Of a stretch of DNA of 64,000 nucleotides, positions 52,587 through 61,411 are shown one piece after another. The stretch covers positions 1 to 64,000 of the forward strand of contig NZ_UGIB01000002.1 of assembly GCF_900451005.1 (NCBI RefSeq), written 5' to 3'. The notes under the pieces are model-generated. The model was not told where the DNA came from, did not search any database, and saw only the letters and a program-made list of their open reading frames with translations. This DNA comes from Helicobacter fennelliae. GTDB lineage: Bacteria; Campylobacterota; Campylobacteria; Campylobacterales; Helicobacteraceae. Made by a program: the position numbers and the translations under genes. Positions within the stretch are counted from its first letter, which is position 1. Each line of letters begins with the position of its first letter.

Positions 52587-55366
52587 TGTTGCTCCTTGTT
52601 TATTTCCTTAAATGCGTTAGGGTCTAGCACATTATCTTTGACGCGCCAAATTTTTTCAAATATAAGATAAGAAGCGTTTTTTGCCTGCTCTGTCCAATGC
52701 ACATTAAGTGTGTGGATAAGCTCTCTAGATTCTGGATAGTTCTTTAAGATATTTACTTTATTGCACGCTTTGAGCTCATCGCATAAAATCCCATAAACAT
52801 CAGCATTACTCATCAGGCGAGAATCTACTTTTAAAGGAGCATTGCTATTAAAGTCTTTTATCAGCAAAAGTGGGTTTGGATTGTTGCCTATTGAAGGTTT
52901 ATAAGCTTGCTTGTGGTCGATGATGTCATTATAGCTATGGTCGCTTATAAGCACAAGCATTGTATTGTCATAAATCTTATTTTTCTTAAGAAAATCAATT
53001 AAAATAAAAGCTTCTTTCATTGCGCAGATTTCATTATCATAGTGCCCTTTGTTTGCAATAAATGGGTTGTATTCTTGTGGTAATTGACTAGGAGCGTGCA
53101 TTTTTGGCGTGCAAGTGGTGGAATCTAGCGCAAAAGGATAATGTGTATGATTTGTATGAATGTATTTGAAAGTTTTATTTTTTGCGTCCGTATTAAGATT
53201 GCGCACGATTGTAGATAGAGCAGAAGCAGCAGAGATTCCATTGATAAAAGAACCTATTTGCACTCTTGCGCCAAAAAGCCACGAGTAGTTGCCAAATTCA
53301 AAATCTTTATAAATTCTTGTCCTAAGAGAATAAGGCGCAAAGTAAAATAATCCAATAGATGCCATTTCACCAATAGGGCGATTTTGTGCCCTTAAATTTT
53401 GGATTTGTTCTTGAATATTATGTATTTTTTCATAATAAGGTAAAAAATCTTGATTTGCTTCTATGATTGTAATATATGGAGTGTCAAGGTCATTAGAACT
53501 AATATAAGGCATACCATAAGATTGCACTTCAAAGCCTTTGGAGGCAAATTGTGAAAATGAATTTATAAGCGCATTTGTTATGGTTTCGCTGTATTGTTGC
53601 ATTGATTTATCTTTCTGCGCGTAAGCAGAAAGATTATGTCCTGTTAGAATAGTGTGTGCTGTGCGTGAAGTATGCCCATCAAGCGAAAGGGTATTTGGAT
53701 AATAAGTAAATCCTTGTAAATTGTTTTTAAATTCTGGAAATTGCTCTAAGATTACTTTTAAATGCGAGCCTGTGAATCCATCAAACAAAAGCACAAGCAC
53801 ATTTTGTTTATCTTTGCTAAATGCTCCTAAATCGTGCATAAAACTTGGTAAAAGTTCATCGAGATTCGCATTAAGTTTTATCTCTTGTTTGGAAGCTAAG
53901 AGTTTTTTATTTTCTGCATAGATAGTAAAAAGTGAAAACAGCCATACAAGAGCAAGGGTTGCGCTAATAATTTTGAGGGCTTTATCCCAAAATCCAGCGA
54001 AGCGCAAAAGGAATAAAGCTAAAATGCACGCACCAATCCCAATGCCTAAATCTACATATTTGGCATAAGGATTGCTAAGATTATGCGGATTTTTGAAAAC
54101 GAAATTGTCCATTTGCGAATATGCTTCACCCGTAACCACATTATAATCCAAGATAAAAGTATAAACTAATCCTATAAGTAAGATTACACTTACTGCAAAA
54201 GTCCCAAGCTTTAGTAATCTTGTATTATAAAAAAAGCTTGTGAGATATATACATACAAAGCTACTAAGCAAAAAGATTCCAAAAAGTGCAGAGAGTGTGG
54301 CACTTGTCTGTGTAGGGTCAAACTGACTCACATCAGAGCTATATACCGCAAAGGGTGAAAATACACAGATTAAAAAGGAGATATTTAAAATCGCAAAGAT
54401 TGAGATATTTATGTAAAGTGATTTGTTTGTATTGTCATTGCTAGAATCTACATTAATAGATTTATGGCAACACACACCTTTTGTCATTGCGAGCTTCACT
54501 TGTGAAGCGTGGCAATCTATAGAATCCACTTTGTCATTGCGAGTGTGAGCGAAGAATCTAGTATTTGCGGATTCTTCAGTCATGCTTTGCACTCCTTCAG
54601 AATGACAAGTAGTTGGCTTATGGCAAGATGATGATTCTTTGCTTGAATCACAATGATGATGAATTACACTAAAGATTTTGCTTGTCTCTTGTGATTTATT
54701 TCTGCGCAATGACAATTTATAATTATTTATCACACTTTTTAGCAAATAAAAAAGTGTATTTATCGTCCAATACAGCACAAGCGCGCTAGGCATATTATAA
54801 AGTAGCACCAAAAATATTAGCGCAATAAGCGTGCCTTGGATCCTAGCAGCCCTCTCTTTACTAGAGATAAAGACATTTAGCAAAGTAAATATTGTCATTA
54901 AAAGCGGCAATATATGCAGATTTGCAAAAAGCACAGAATCTGGCTTGCTCAAATCATTTATCCAAAGAAAAGAGATACCCTCAAATACAGAGCTTTTACT
55001 AATGACTGCAGCAATCGCGATAAAAAATGGAATTTGCAGTGCTAGTCCCCCAAGTCCTCGCAATGCAAAAATAGGGTGATAGTGGTTTTGGCGGTAGAGT
55101 GTTTTAGTAAAAGCATGGAGCTTTGCGCCTTTATAGACACTCTTCCAGCCTTTGATACGAGAATCTAGCTTTTGCTTTATTGCTTTATCAGATTCTGCAA
55201 GCCTGTCGGTATAAACAAAAAGTTTAAATAAAAATAGATTTATCAAAATACTTATCGCAATAATGCTAAGTGCAGGACTATGCAAACACTTAATAAGAAA
55301 TCCTAAGATAAAATCTAAGCTTTGCTCTAGTGGATAGATGAGGATAAAATACAAAATATCAAGCAT
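52583..55366 (-). CDS. Fusion of a YidC/Oxa1-like domain with a sulfatase-fold (LtaS/EptA-like) transferase domain
   Basis: The protein has 927 residues. Residues 1-215 read as a YidC/Oxa1/Alb3-type domain: V-Y-T-D-R-L-A-E-S-D, then a positively charged hairpin, P-I-F-A-L-R-G-L-G-G-L-A-L-Q-I-P-F-F, then N-M-P-S-A-L-V-L-Y-W-T-I-N-T-L-F. Residues 227-310 are polar and encoded by dispersed repeats. Residues 318-485 add about four membrane segments. Residues 515-900 are an alkaline-phosphatase/sulfatase-fold domain: L-L-F-D-G near 527, G-H-T-S-R-T near 564 with the likely threonine nucleophile, and L-I-S-D-H-S near 806. Such domains move phosphoglycerol or phosphoethanolamine onto envelope glycans, so phosphonate transfer is inferred. 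It overlaps neighbours at both ends. Confidence 0.75.
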   Translation of the reverse strand: MLDILYFILIYPLEQSLDFILGFLIKCLHSPALSIIAISILINLFLFKLFVYTDRLAESDKAIKQKLDSRIKGWKSVYKGAKLHAFTKTLYRQNHYHPIFALRGLGGLALQIPFFIAIAAVISKSSVFEGISFLWINDLSKPDSVLFANLHILPLLMTIFTLLNVFISSKERAARIQGTLIALIFLVLLYNMPSALVLYWTINTLFYLLKSVINNYKLSLRRNKSQETSKIFSVIHHHCDSSKESSSCHKPTTCHSEGVQSMTEESANTRFFAHTRNDKVDSIDCHASQVKLAMTKGVCCHKSINVDSSNDNTNKSLYINISIFAILNISFLICVFSPFAVYSSDVSQFDPTQTSATLSALFGIFLLSSFVCIYLTSFFYNTRLLKLGTFAVSVILLIGLVYTFILDYNVVTGEAYSQMDNFVFKNPHNLSNPYAKYVDLGIGIGACILALFLLRFAGFWDKALKIISATLALVWLFSLFTIYAENKKLLASKQEIKLNANLDELLPSFMHDLGAFSKDKQNVLVLLFDGFTGSHLKVILEQFPEFKNNLQGFTYYPNTLSLDGHTSRTAHTILTGHNLSAYAQKDKSMQQYSETITNALINSFSQFASKGFEVQSYGMPYISSNDLDTPYITIIEANQDFLPYYEKIHNIQEQIQNLRAQNRPIGEMASIGLFYFAPYSLRTRIYKDFEFGNYSWLFGARVQIGSFINGISAASALSTIVRNLNTDAKNKTFKYIHTNHTHYPFALDSTTCTPKMHAPSQLPQEYNPFIANKGHYDNEICAMKEAFILIDFLKKNKIYDNTMLVLISDHSYNDIIDHKQAYKPSIGNNPNPLLLIKDFNSNAPLKVDSRLMSNADVYGILCDELKACNKVNILKNYPESRELIHTLNVHWTEQAKNASYLIFEKIWRVKDNVLDPNAFKEINKEQQ
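54437..54688. repeat. In-frame dispersed repeat insertion in the YidC-sulfatase fusion gene
   Basis: Codons 227-310 of the fusion gene contain TCATTGCGAG...GTGGCAATCTA, a second TGTCATTGCGAG unit, and GCACTCCTTCAGAATGACA. These units are otherwise found between genes (7910-8043, 25388-25720). They are read through as C-H-S-E-G-V-Q-S-M-T-E-E-S and related peptide without a stop, at the loop between the two halves of the protein. Confidence 0.8.
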
Positions 55367-56802
55367 TTATGCCTCCTTGTTTTTGTTGATTGCCTAAAAT
55401 AGAGTTTATCTGCATTACTTTTGAGAGGATAGATGGGTTTAGCTCTTGTGCTAAAAGCTCTTGTTGCAGACTAAGAAGTGCTTTAGCGCAAACTTCTCCA
55501 CCGTATCCTTCATATGTCCAAAGCGATGATTTGAGGGCTTTTATATTGGATTGAATCTGCTTAGATTCCTTAGAGTGCAAAATCTCATCAGCAATTTGTG
55601 CGATTTGGGGTATTTGCTCTGCTTTTATGTTTTTGCCTATAGTTTTAAGCACACCACACACCCAAGGTTCTTTGAAGCTTGTGTCTTCTAAGTCATAACC
55701 TACTACATTAAAATGTGTTTCTATTGTGATGATAGGCTTTTCAAAAAGACATATAAAATCAAAAATCACACCAGAGAAATCTCCTATCATAAGATCTGTT
55801 CTATCTAGCGCATAAATATTATCTGTGCGAGTATCCCAAGAGACATTAGGATAGCTTTGTGTGAGATTCTGCAAGGAAACAATAAGGCTAGATTCTGAAA
55901 TAAAGCTTTGTGGATGTGGGCGAATGATGATCTCAAACCCAGCTTCTGCTAAAGGCGTGATAAGTTGCATACCATATTTACTTAGTAATGCTTCTCTTCC
56001 CCAAGAAGGTGAGATAAGGATAGTTTTTGAAGTTTTAGATTCTGTATTTGGTTTTTGTGTGTTTTGAAAAGCCTTTAGCTTTGCTTGCAATACATCAAGA
56101 TAAGTGCAGCCAGAGAGGATAAGCTTTTTTTGCTTTAGTCCTCGCACAGCTTCAACTTCACGAATAAATGGCTCATGTATTGTGGAATTAACCAATACAG
56201 AATCAAAATAATCAAGTGCAAAAACTTCGTAATTATCAACACTTGCAGGAGAATGGATAATGTGGCAATAATGTTTTACACCTTTTGATCGGCGGATTTG
56301 TAGCACATCAAGTGCGGGCGTAGTCATCACTACAATATTTGCGGTAAGCGAATTGAGCTTTACCCATGCCTTGTTTGGATCACCGATAAACTCAAAGTGC
56401 GAATGGGTGCAACTTTTAGCACGAGTAAGCAGGGGATCATCAGGGCTTGAGGTGTAATAAATATATGGAAAATGAAGTAAATCAAAATAGTCTAAGATAG
56501 GGGAGAAAACATTGCTATACTGCTTACCTTCGCAATAAAAGACGATATTTGTAGAATCTAGGCTTGTAGGATCTAGTGCTATCTTTTTGCCTAAATAAGC
56601 TTTTGCTTGCCCCCCCCCCATTTATTAAAAAGCTAATCTTATAAAATATACCTTTAAAGAAAAAAATACTAGAGATAAAAATCGCCACGACTGATGAGAG
56701 CAAGAGCGAGCCACTACCAGGATCCAGATAGGCAAAGCACACAGAGTGCAAGCAAGCCAAAAGTGCCAAAATACGAATACTAAAACTTCTCAATCCTCTC
56801 AC
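55359..56802 (-). CDS. CDP-glycerol-transferase-like protein, left copy (frame split at poly-G)
   Basis: The full protein would have 480 residues like the right copy. Here a G10 tract on the coding strand (plus-strand C at 56610-56619) splits it: a 92-residue N-terminal piece from the GTG at 56802, and a 420-residue frame starting at an ATG that merges with the tract (56621). The downstream frame holds the complete CDP-glycerol:glycerophosphotransferase-like region: C-H-I-I-H-S-P-A-S, S-W-G-R-E-A-L-L, I-I-R-P-H-P-Q-S, M-I-G-D-F-S-G-V-I-F-D. The lost N-terminus carries a signal-like and a membrane segment. Transfer of a CDP-linked phospho- or phosphono-alcohol is inferred. The stop overlaps the fusion gene by 8 bases. 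Confidence 0.78.
56610..56619 (-). repeat. Poly-C10 (coding-strand G10) contingency tract, left copy
   Basis: Ten Cs lie on the plus strand. The same position in the right arm has nine Gs on its coding strand. Nine keeps the 480-residue frame; ten breaks it. The two arms thus hold opposite switch states. Confidence 0.92.
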
Positions 56803-57368
56803 TTTTTAGCTCCTTATGCTTTTTAATTCTCTTACTTTTATATTCGCTTTTACATTTTTCAATGTGATATGCCTTTTATGTAGTTTATCTTTTTATCATC
56901 TTTTATTTATTCTTTTAATTCTTTTATCTTGATTCTTTTATTTTGCTTGTTTGGGTAGATTCTAGTTGGCATTGTTTTGTTTGAAATAACAACAAAGTAG
57001 ATTCTTATAAATTGCCACAACTTCTAACAAAAGTCTCACAATGACAAAAAACTAGATTCTAGAGACGAGATGTGATTGTAGCAATCCAAATCAAAAATTA
57101 ACCTTAAAGAAATTAAACTTGAATGAACTTAATTAACCTTGAAATAAAATTAAATAACCTTAAATGAAAGCAAAATGAAAGTAATAAGAAGTTGGAGGGT
57201 TTGTGGTGGGGGAGTAGAATCTAGAATCTATTTTTCTATTTAGCGATTTAGCGATGATGATTAAATGCAATTCTGCATTTTTTTGACTGGATTCTTTCCC
57301 TTTATAATGCTAGAGTCAGAATGTCAAAATACAGATTCTAGATTCTGCCCTCCTTTTTGGCTATTTGA
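56803..57368. other. Spacer between the left transferase copy and phoB
   Basis: These 566 bases hold no gene I can support. Up to 57230 they belong to the inverted-repeat arm and contain an AT-rich leader, a diverged copy of the dispersed repeat (57010-57050, ATTGCCACAACTTCTAAC...CACAATGAC) and the AACCTT-type direct repeats (57095-57164). From 57231 to 57368 the sequence is unique to the central segment. No sensor kinase gene is found downstream of phoB. Confidence 0.6.
57095..57164 (-). promoter_or_regulatory. Direct repeats upstream of the left transferase copy
   Basis: Read on the minus strand, this is the same series of TTTAAGG/TTCAAGG/TTCAAGT units as in the right arm (61529-61598), about 300 bases upstream of the left transferase start. 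The regular spacing suggests binding sites for a regulator that contacts one face of the helix. PhoB, encoded next door, is the obvious candidate but is not shown. Confidence 0.4.
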
Positions 57369-58043
57369 TTACTCTTTGTCTTGGGTGATTTTATATCCGA
57401 CTCCGCGAATTGTTTTAATATGATTGCCTAAAGCTCCTAGTTTGGTGCGCAAAGTATTGATATGCATATCGATTGTGCGCGTTTCACCGGTGTATTCATA
57501 TCCCCAGACAATCTCCAAAAGCTCTTCTCTGCTGAAAGTGCGCTCCATATTTTGAAGCAGAAATTCAAGCAATTCAAACTCTTTGCGTGTGGTTTGGATA
57601 GGCTTAGAGTCAAGCGTGATTGTGTGTTTTTGGGGCGAGAGGATTAGAGAATCTAATTTAAGCTCACCAAAGGCTTGCTGTGTGATGCGTCTAAGGAGGG
57701 CTTTTATCCTAGCGATAAGCTCAAGCGCACTAAATGGCTTTGTGAGGTAATCATCAGCACCAAGCTCAAGCCCCTTTATCTTGTCATACTCACTTCCAAG
57801 CGCGCTAAGACAAATGATAGCAATATGCTTTGTTTTGGCTTTACTACGAAGCTTGGCAAGCACATCAAGCCCACTCTCACCCGGAAGCATAATATCAAGC
57901 ACCACCAAAGACGGAAGCTCAACATTGAGTGCTTCAAAAAAACTTTGGGGATTGTCAAAGCCTTTTGCTTGCATATCTTGGTTTTTGAGTGCATAAAGCA
58001 CAAGATCTAAGATGCTTTGATCATCTTCGAGAATGTAGATCAT
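57369..58043 (-). CDS. phoB: PhoB-like OmpR-family response regulator
   Basis: This 224-residue protein has a receiver domain with acidic pocket E-D-D near 6, phospho-acceptor aspartate in V-V-L-D-I-M-L-P-G-E (about 50), and K-P-F near 101. A winged-helix DNA-binding domain follows, with T-R-K-E-F-E-L-L-E-F-L and R-G-V-G-Y-K-I near the end. It follows phoU in an operon with pstCAB, which identifies it as the phosphate-starvation regulator. A partner kinase would normally be next; here the segment ends 139 bases later at the inverted-repeat boundary with no kinase gene. Confidence 0.85.
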   Translation of the reverse strand: MIYILEDDQSILDLVLYALKNQDMQAKGFDNPQSFFEALNVELPSLVVLDIMLPGESGLDVLAKLRSKAKTKHIAIICLSALGSEYDKIKGLELGADDYLTKPFSALELIARIKALLRRITQQAFGELKLDSLILSPQKHTITLDSKPIQTTRKEFELLEFLLQNMERTFSREELLEIVWGYEYTGETRTIDMHINTLRTKLGALGNHIKTIRGVGYKITQDKE

Positions 58044-58157
58044 GTAGAATGTTCCTTTTTTGTGCTTATATAGAATCTAGATTTTACGCAAACACAAAAG
58101 TGCTTCACAAAATTACTTAAAAGCTAGATTCTAGATTCTTTATAGTGTATTCTTTTA

Positions 58158-58805
58158 TTACCAACCAAGATGCACTATATAATCGCCGATTTTTTCGTAT
58201 TGTTTGGCGACAATCAGCACATCAAGCCATACCTGCGCTTTTTGTCGCGTTTTGGAGAGTTTTTTGGCGATGTGCTCTTGGGTTTGCGCAAATGCAAGAT
58301 CAAGCTTTTTTTCTTTTTTGTAGAGATCTTCTTTATAAGATTTTTCTTTCGCATGGTTTTGGGTTTTGAGCTCTTTTTGGAGGATTGCAAACATCTCGCA
58401 ACTGACTTGCGCCATAGTAAAAAGTGCTTCGGGTATGTATTGTTTTGAGATTTTGGCTAGAGTTTTTATGTTGTTTTGGGCAAGTTCGCCTATGCTTTTG
58501 ATATCTACCACACTTCTAAATGTCGTTGTAATCTGCCCCAAATCATACGCCACAGGCTGTTGGAGCAAAAGTATAAGCTCGCAAGATTCTGAAATACTTT
58601 TTTCTTTTTCAGTGAGCTTGGAGAGGATTTTATAGCTTGTTGCAAGCAGTTCGCTTTGCTTTTTGCTTGTTTTTTTGGTGGGCTTTTTTTGGTAGAGATT
58701 GTGTAGCGACTCTTTGTTGAGCGCAATTGCCTGCGCGCACAAATCATACATCAAGTTAAGTTCTTTTTGTAGATTCTGTAATTGCTCTTGATAGATTGTT
58801 CTCAT
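58158..58805 (-). CDS. phoU: PhoU-like phosphate signalling protein
   Basis: This 215-residue all-helical protein starts R-T-I-Y-Q-E-Q-L. It has the two PhoU-type repeats with E-K-E-K-S-I-S-E-S-C-E-L-I-L-L-L-Q-Q-P near 70 and L-I-V-A-K-Q-Y-E-K-I-G-D-Y-I-V-H near 198. PhoU links the Pst transporter to the phosphate two-component system and restrains both. Its ATG overlaps the last base of pstB, and phoB follows after 114 bases. The central region is lysine-rich. Confidence 0.85.
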   Translation of the reverse strand: MRTIYQEQLQNLQKELNLMYDLCAQAIALNKESLHNLYQKKPTKKTSKKQSELLATSYKILSKLTEKEKSISESCELILLLQQPVAYDLGQITTTFRSVVDIKSIGELAQNNIKTLAKISKQYIPEALFTMAQVSCEMFAILQKELKTQNHAKEKSYKEDLYKKEKKLDLAFAQTQEHIAKKLSKTRQKAQVWLDVLIVAKQYEKIGDYIVHLGW

Positions 58806-59557
58806 TATCCAAACCTCCCTGTAATGTAGTCTTGCGTTTTTTTCTCTTTGGGTGCGCTAAAGAGCTTTTTTGTCTCATCAAATTCTATAACCTCTCCAAG
58901 TAGAAAAAACGCCGTTTTGTCCGAGATTCTCGTGGCTTGCTGCATATTGTGTGTAACGATAATAATGGTATATTTTTGTTTTAATTCGTTGATGAGATCT
59001 TCTATTTTGAGTGTAGAGATAGGATCAAGCGCACTCGTAGGCTCGTCCATCAAAATCACTTCAGGATTAACCGCCAAAGCTCGAGCGATACAGAGTCTTT
59101 GCTGCTGTCCGCCACTTAGGCTGAGTGCTGATTTTTTGAGTCTATCTTTGAGCTCATTCCATAGCGCAGCACCTTTGAGGCAAGTCTCTACGATTTCATC
59201 GAGCGTGTGTTTGTCTTTGATATTGTGTGTTTTGGGACCGAAAGTGATATTATCATAAATACTCATTGGAAATGGATTTGGCTTTTGAAATACCATACCT
59301 ACGCGCTTACGCAACGCATTAACATTATAATCATGATAAATATCTCTTCCATCAAGTAGAATCTTGCCTGTGATTTTACAATTTGGAATCAAGTCATTCA
59401 TACGATTGAGGCTTTTAAGCAAAGTGCTTTTGCCACAGCCACTCGGACCGATAAACGCACTGACTTGATTTTTTTTGAGTGAGAGATTTATATTTTTGAG
59501 TGCGTGAAAATCGCCATAATATAAATCCATTTTTTTGATATGAAAAGTCGTATCCAT
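58805..59557 (-). CDS. pstB: Phosphate ABC transporter ATP-binding protein
   Basis: This 250-residue protein has Walker [10 protein letters not shown] (about 37-45), the signature L-S-G-G-Q-Q-Q-R (about 146-153), Walker [14 protein letters not shown], and the switch histidine in V-T-H-N-M-Q-Q-A. The early N-x-x-x-L-I-P-N-C segment is typical of PstB. It energises phosphate uptake through PstCA. It lies 22 bases after pstA. Confidence 0.95.
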   Translation of the reverse strand: MDTTFHIKKMDLYYGDFHALKNINLSLKKNQVSAFIGPSGCGKSTLLKSLNRMNDLIPNCKITGKILLDGRDIYHDYNVNALRKRVGMVFQKPNPFPMSIYDNITFGPKTHNIKDKHTLDEIVETCLKGAALWNELKDRLKKSALSLSGGQQQRLCIARALAVNPEVILMDEPTSALDPISTLKIEDLINELKQKYTIIIVTHNMQQATRISDKTAFFLLGEVIEFDETKKLFSAPKEKKTQDYITGRFG

Positions 59558-59579
59558 AATGCTTCCTTAAAGTTTTTCC

Positions 59580-60464
59580 TTAGCTGATGTGTAGTGGGCT
59601 TAGTTTTTTGACTAAGAAATTTGAAGTGAAATTTATAATCACGACAAAAATAAGCAACACCACAGCTGTGGCGTAGGCTTGCGTGAGGTATTGCCCCTCA
59701 CTTAGAAGTGCATACATATGCACGCTTAATGTCCTTCCAGAATCATTAAGGCTTGCGATTTTGGCAACCGTGCCTGAAGTATAAAGCAATGCCGCACTCT
59801 CGCCTACAATCCGCCCGATAGCCAAAATCACTCCCGCTAAAATCCCACTTATCGCGCATGGCAAAATCACGCGAAAAATCGTGCGTAATTTTCCAGCACC
59901 AAGCGCGAAGCTTGCTTCTTTGTAAGTTTGTGGAACTGACTTTAGCGACTCTTGGGTATTGCGCAAAATCAGCGGCAAAATCATAATTGCCAAAGTTAAT
60001 GCACCTGAAATAATGCTTAGCCCAAACCCAAAATAAATCACAAACGCCAAATATCCAAAAAGCCCATAAATAATCGAAGGAATTCCTACAAGCGTTTCAG
60101 CAGCAATGCTGATAATAGCGACAATTACACTATCGCTTTTGGCGTATTGCACAAGAAAAATCGCACCCAAAATCCCTATGGGCGTAGCCAAGATAAGTGC
60201 AAAAATAATCATTGTAAAGGTATTGATAATCGCTGGAAGCATGGAGGCATTTTGTGTAGAGTAATGCCACTCAAAAAGGCGAGAATCTAAATGCGGAAAG
60301 CCCTTAATTAAAATATATCCAACCACAAGCCCAAAAGTCATAAGGCTTATACATATACCCAATTTGGTGATGAGAGAAAGAATAATCGAGAGCGCATCTT
60401 TATCTCTAAATTGCCCGATGGATTGTTTAAAGTATGGCTTGAGATATGACATTATGGCATTCAT
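59580..60464 (-). CDS. pstA: Phosphate ABC transporter permease PstA
   Basis: This 294-residue membrane protein has about six membrane segments and the permease signature E-A-S-F-A-L-G-A-G-K-L-R-T-I-F-R-V-I-L-P (about 183-202), where the ATPase docks. I-G-I-L-G-A-I-F-L and G-I-P-S-I-I-Y-G-L-F-G are typical of PstA. It overlaps pstC by 4 bases and forms the transmembrane channel with it. Confidence 0.94.
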   Translation of the reverse strand: MNAIMSYLKPYFKQSIGQFRDKDALSIILSLITKLGICISLMTFGLVVGYILIKGFPHLDSRLFEWHYSTQNASMLPAIINTFTMIIFALILATPIGILGAIFLVQYAKSDSVIVAIISIAAETLVGIPSIIYGLFGYLAFVIYFGFGLSIISGALTLAIMILPLILRNTQESLKSVPQTYKEASFALGAGKLRTIFRVILPCAISGILAGVILAIGRIVGESAALLYTSGTVAKIASLNDSGRTLSVHMYALLSEGQYLTQAYATAVVLLIFVVIINFTSNFLVKKLSPLHIS

Positions 60465-61354
60465 TTTTTCTTCTCCATTTTGAGTGCATTGAAGCAGAGG
60501 TTAATTCCCAAAATAAACACAAACAACACCACGCTTGAAGCGATAAGCACATCTCGATGAAGCCCCTCTGCATAACCTAGCTCTAAGACGATATTTGTCG
60601 TTAGCGTGCGCACACCATCGCTGATAGATTCTGGTATTATGGCTTGATTACCTGCGATGACAATCACTGCCATCGCTTCACCAATAGCCCTGCCAATGCC
60701 TAGAATCACGCTTGCTAAGATTCCGGATTTGGCATCTTTGATGACTACAAAAAATACTGCGCGCTCTTGTGTCGCTCCGAGGGCTAATGCGCCTTCAAAA
60801 TAGCTTTTGCTGACAGCTTGAATGCTTGTTTTTGAAACCAAAATAATTGTTGGCAAAATCATCATAGCAAGCAAGATTGACGCGCTCAAAAGCCCCTTAC
60901 CACTTGTATCAAACACTTCGCCTACAATTGGCACAATCACAATCAACCCAAAAAATCCATACACAATCGAGGGGATACCAGCGAGCAATTCAATGCATGG
61001 AGTGAAAAATCTAAGAAGTGGCTTTGGGCAAAAATACGCCATATAAATCGCGCTCAAAACCCCGATAGGCACGCCAAAAACAATCGCTAATGCGGTGATA
61101 TAAATGCTACCTACAATCATAGGAAAAATACCAAATTCACCAATAAGTGGCGACCACGAAGTGCCAAAGATAAAGTCAGAGAATCCGATTTTAGCGATTG
61201 TGGGAATGGCATTAACAAACAAAAACACACAAATCATTCCGACAGCAAAAACACATAATAGCGCACATAAGCCAAACACTATTGACATACAAAATTCAAG
61301 ATATGCGCTTTTTGTCTGTGGAAGCTTGAGATGATTTGTTTTATGGGTTTTCAC
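60461..61354 (-). CDS. pstC: Phosphate ABC transporter permease PstC
   Basis: This 297-residue membrane protein has six predicted membrane segments. It shows the PstC block W-S-P-L-I-G-E-F-G-I-F-P-M-I-V-G-S near 68, then A-G-I-P-S-I-V-Y-G-F-F-G, and the docking loop E-G-A-L-A-L-G-A-T-Q-E-R-A-V-F-F-V-V. Translation starts at GTG 61354, with TAGG a few bases before; an ATG two bases upstream is out of frame. It is the first gene of the operon. The binding protein PstS, usually adjacent, is not in the window. Confidence 0.94.
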   Translation of the reverse strand: MKTHKTNHLKLPQTKSAYLEFCMSIVFGLCALLCVFAVGMICVFLFVNAIPTIAKIGFSDFIFGTSWSPLIGEFGIFPMIVGSIYITALAIVFGVPIGVLSAIYMAYFCPKPLLRFFTPCIELLAGIPSIVYGFFGLIVIVPIVGEVFDTSGKGLLSASILLAMMILPTIILVSKTSIQAVSKSYFEGALALGATQERAVFFVVIKDAKSGILASVILGIGRAIGEAMAVIVIAGNQAIIPESISDGVRTLTTNIVLELGYAEGLHRDVLIASSVVLFVFILGINLCFNALKMEKKK

Positions 61355-61411
61355 ATGACCTACTTTATTGTGATTTGTGTTTTAAATATTTGGAAGCATT
61401 TTAAAACGCAG

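Larger units (their letters stand above)
54692..57230. repeat. Left arm of a large inverted repeat
   Basis: This arm is the reverse complement of 61463-64000. The inner edge is sharp: TAGATTCTAG is shared, and the sequences diverge immediately beyond it (57231 and 61462). Arms match throughout the stretches I compared, including the spacer, the whole transferase gene and the first 225 codons of the fusion gene. The only difference I found is one extra base in the homopolymer at 56610-56619 (10 against 9). The window ends before the outer edge, so the arm length is at least 2.5 kb. The spacer between arms is 4,232 bp. Confidence 0.9.
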
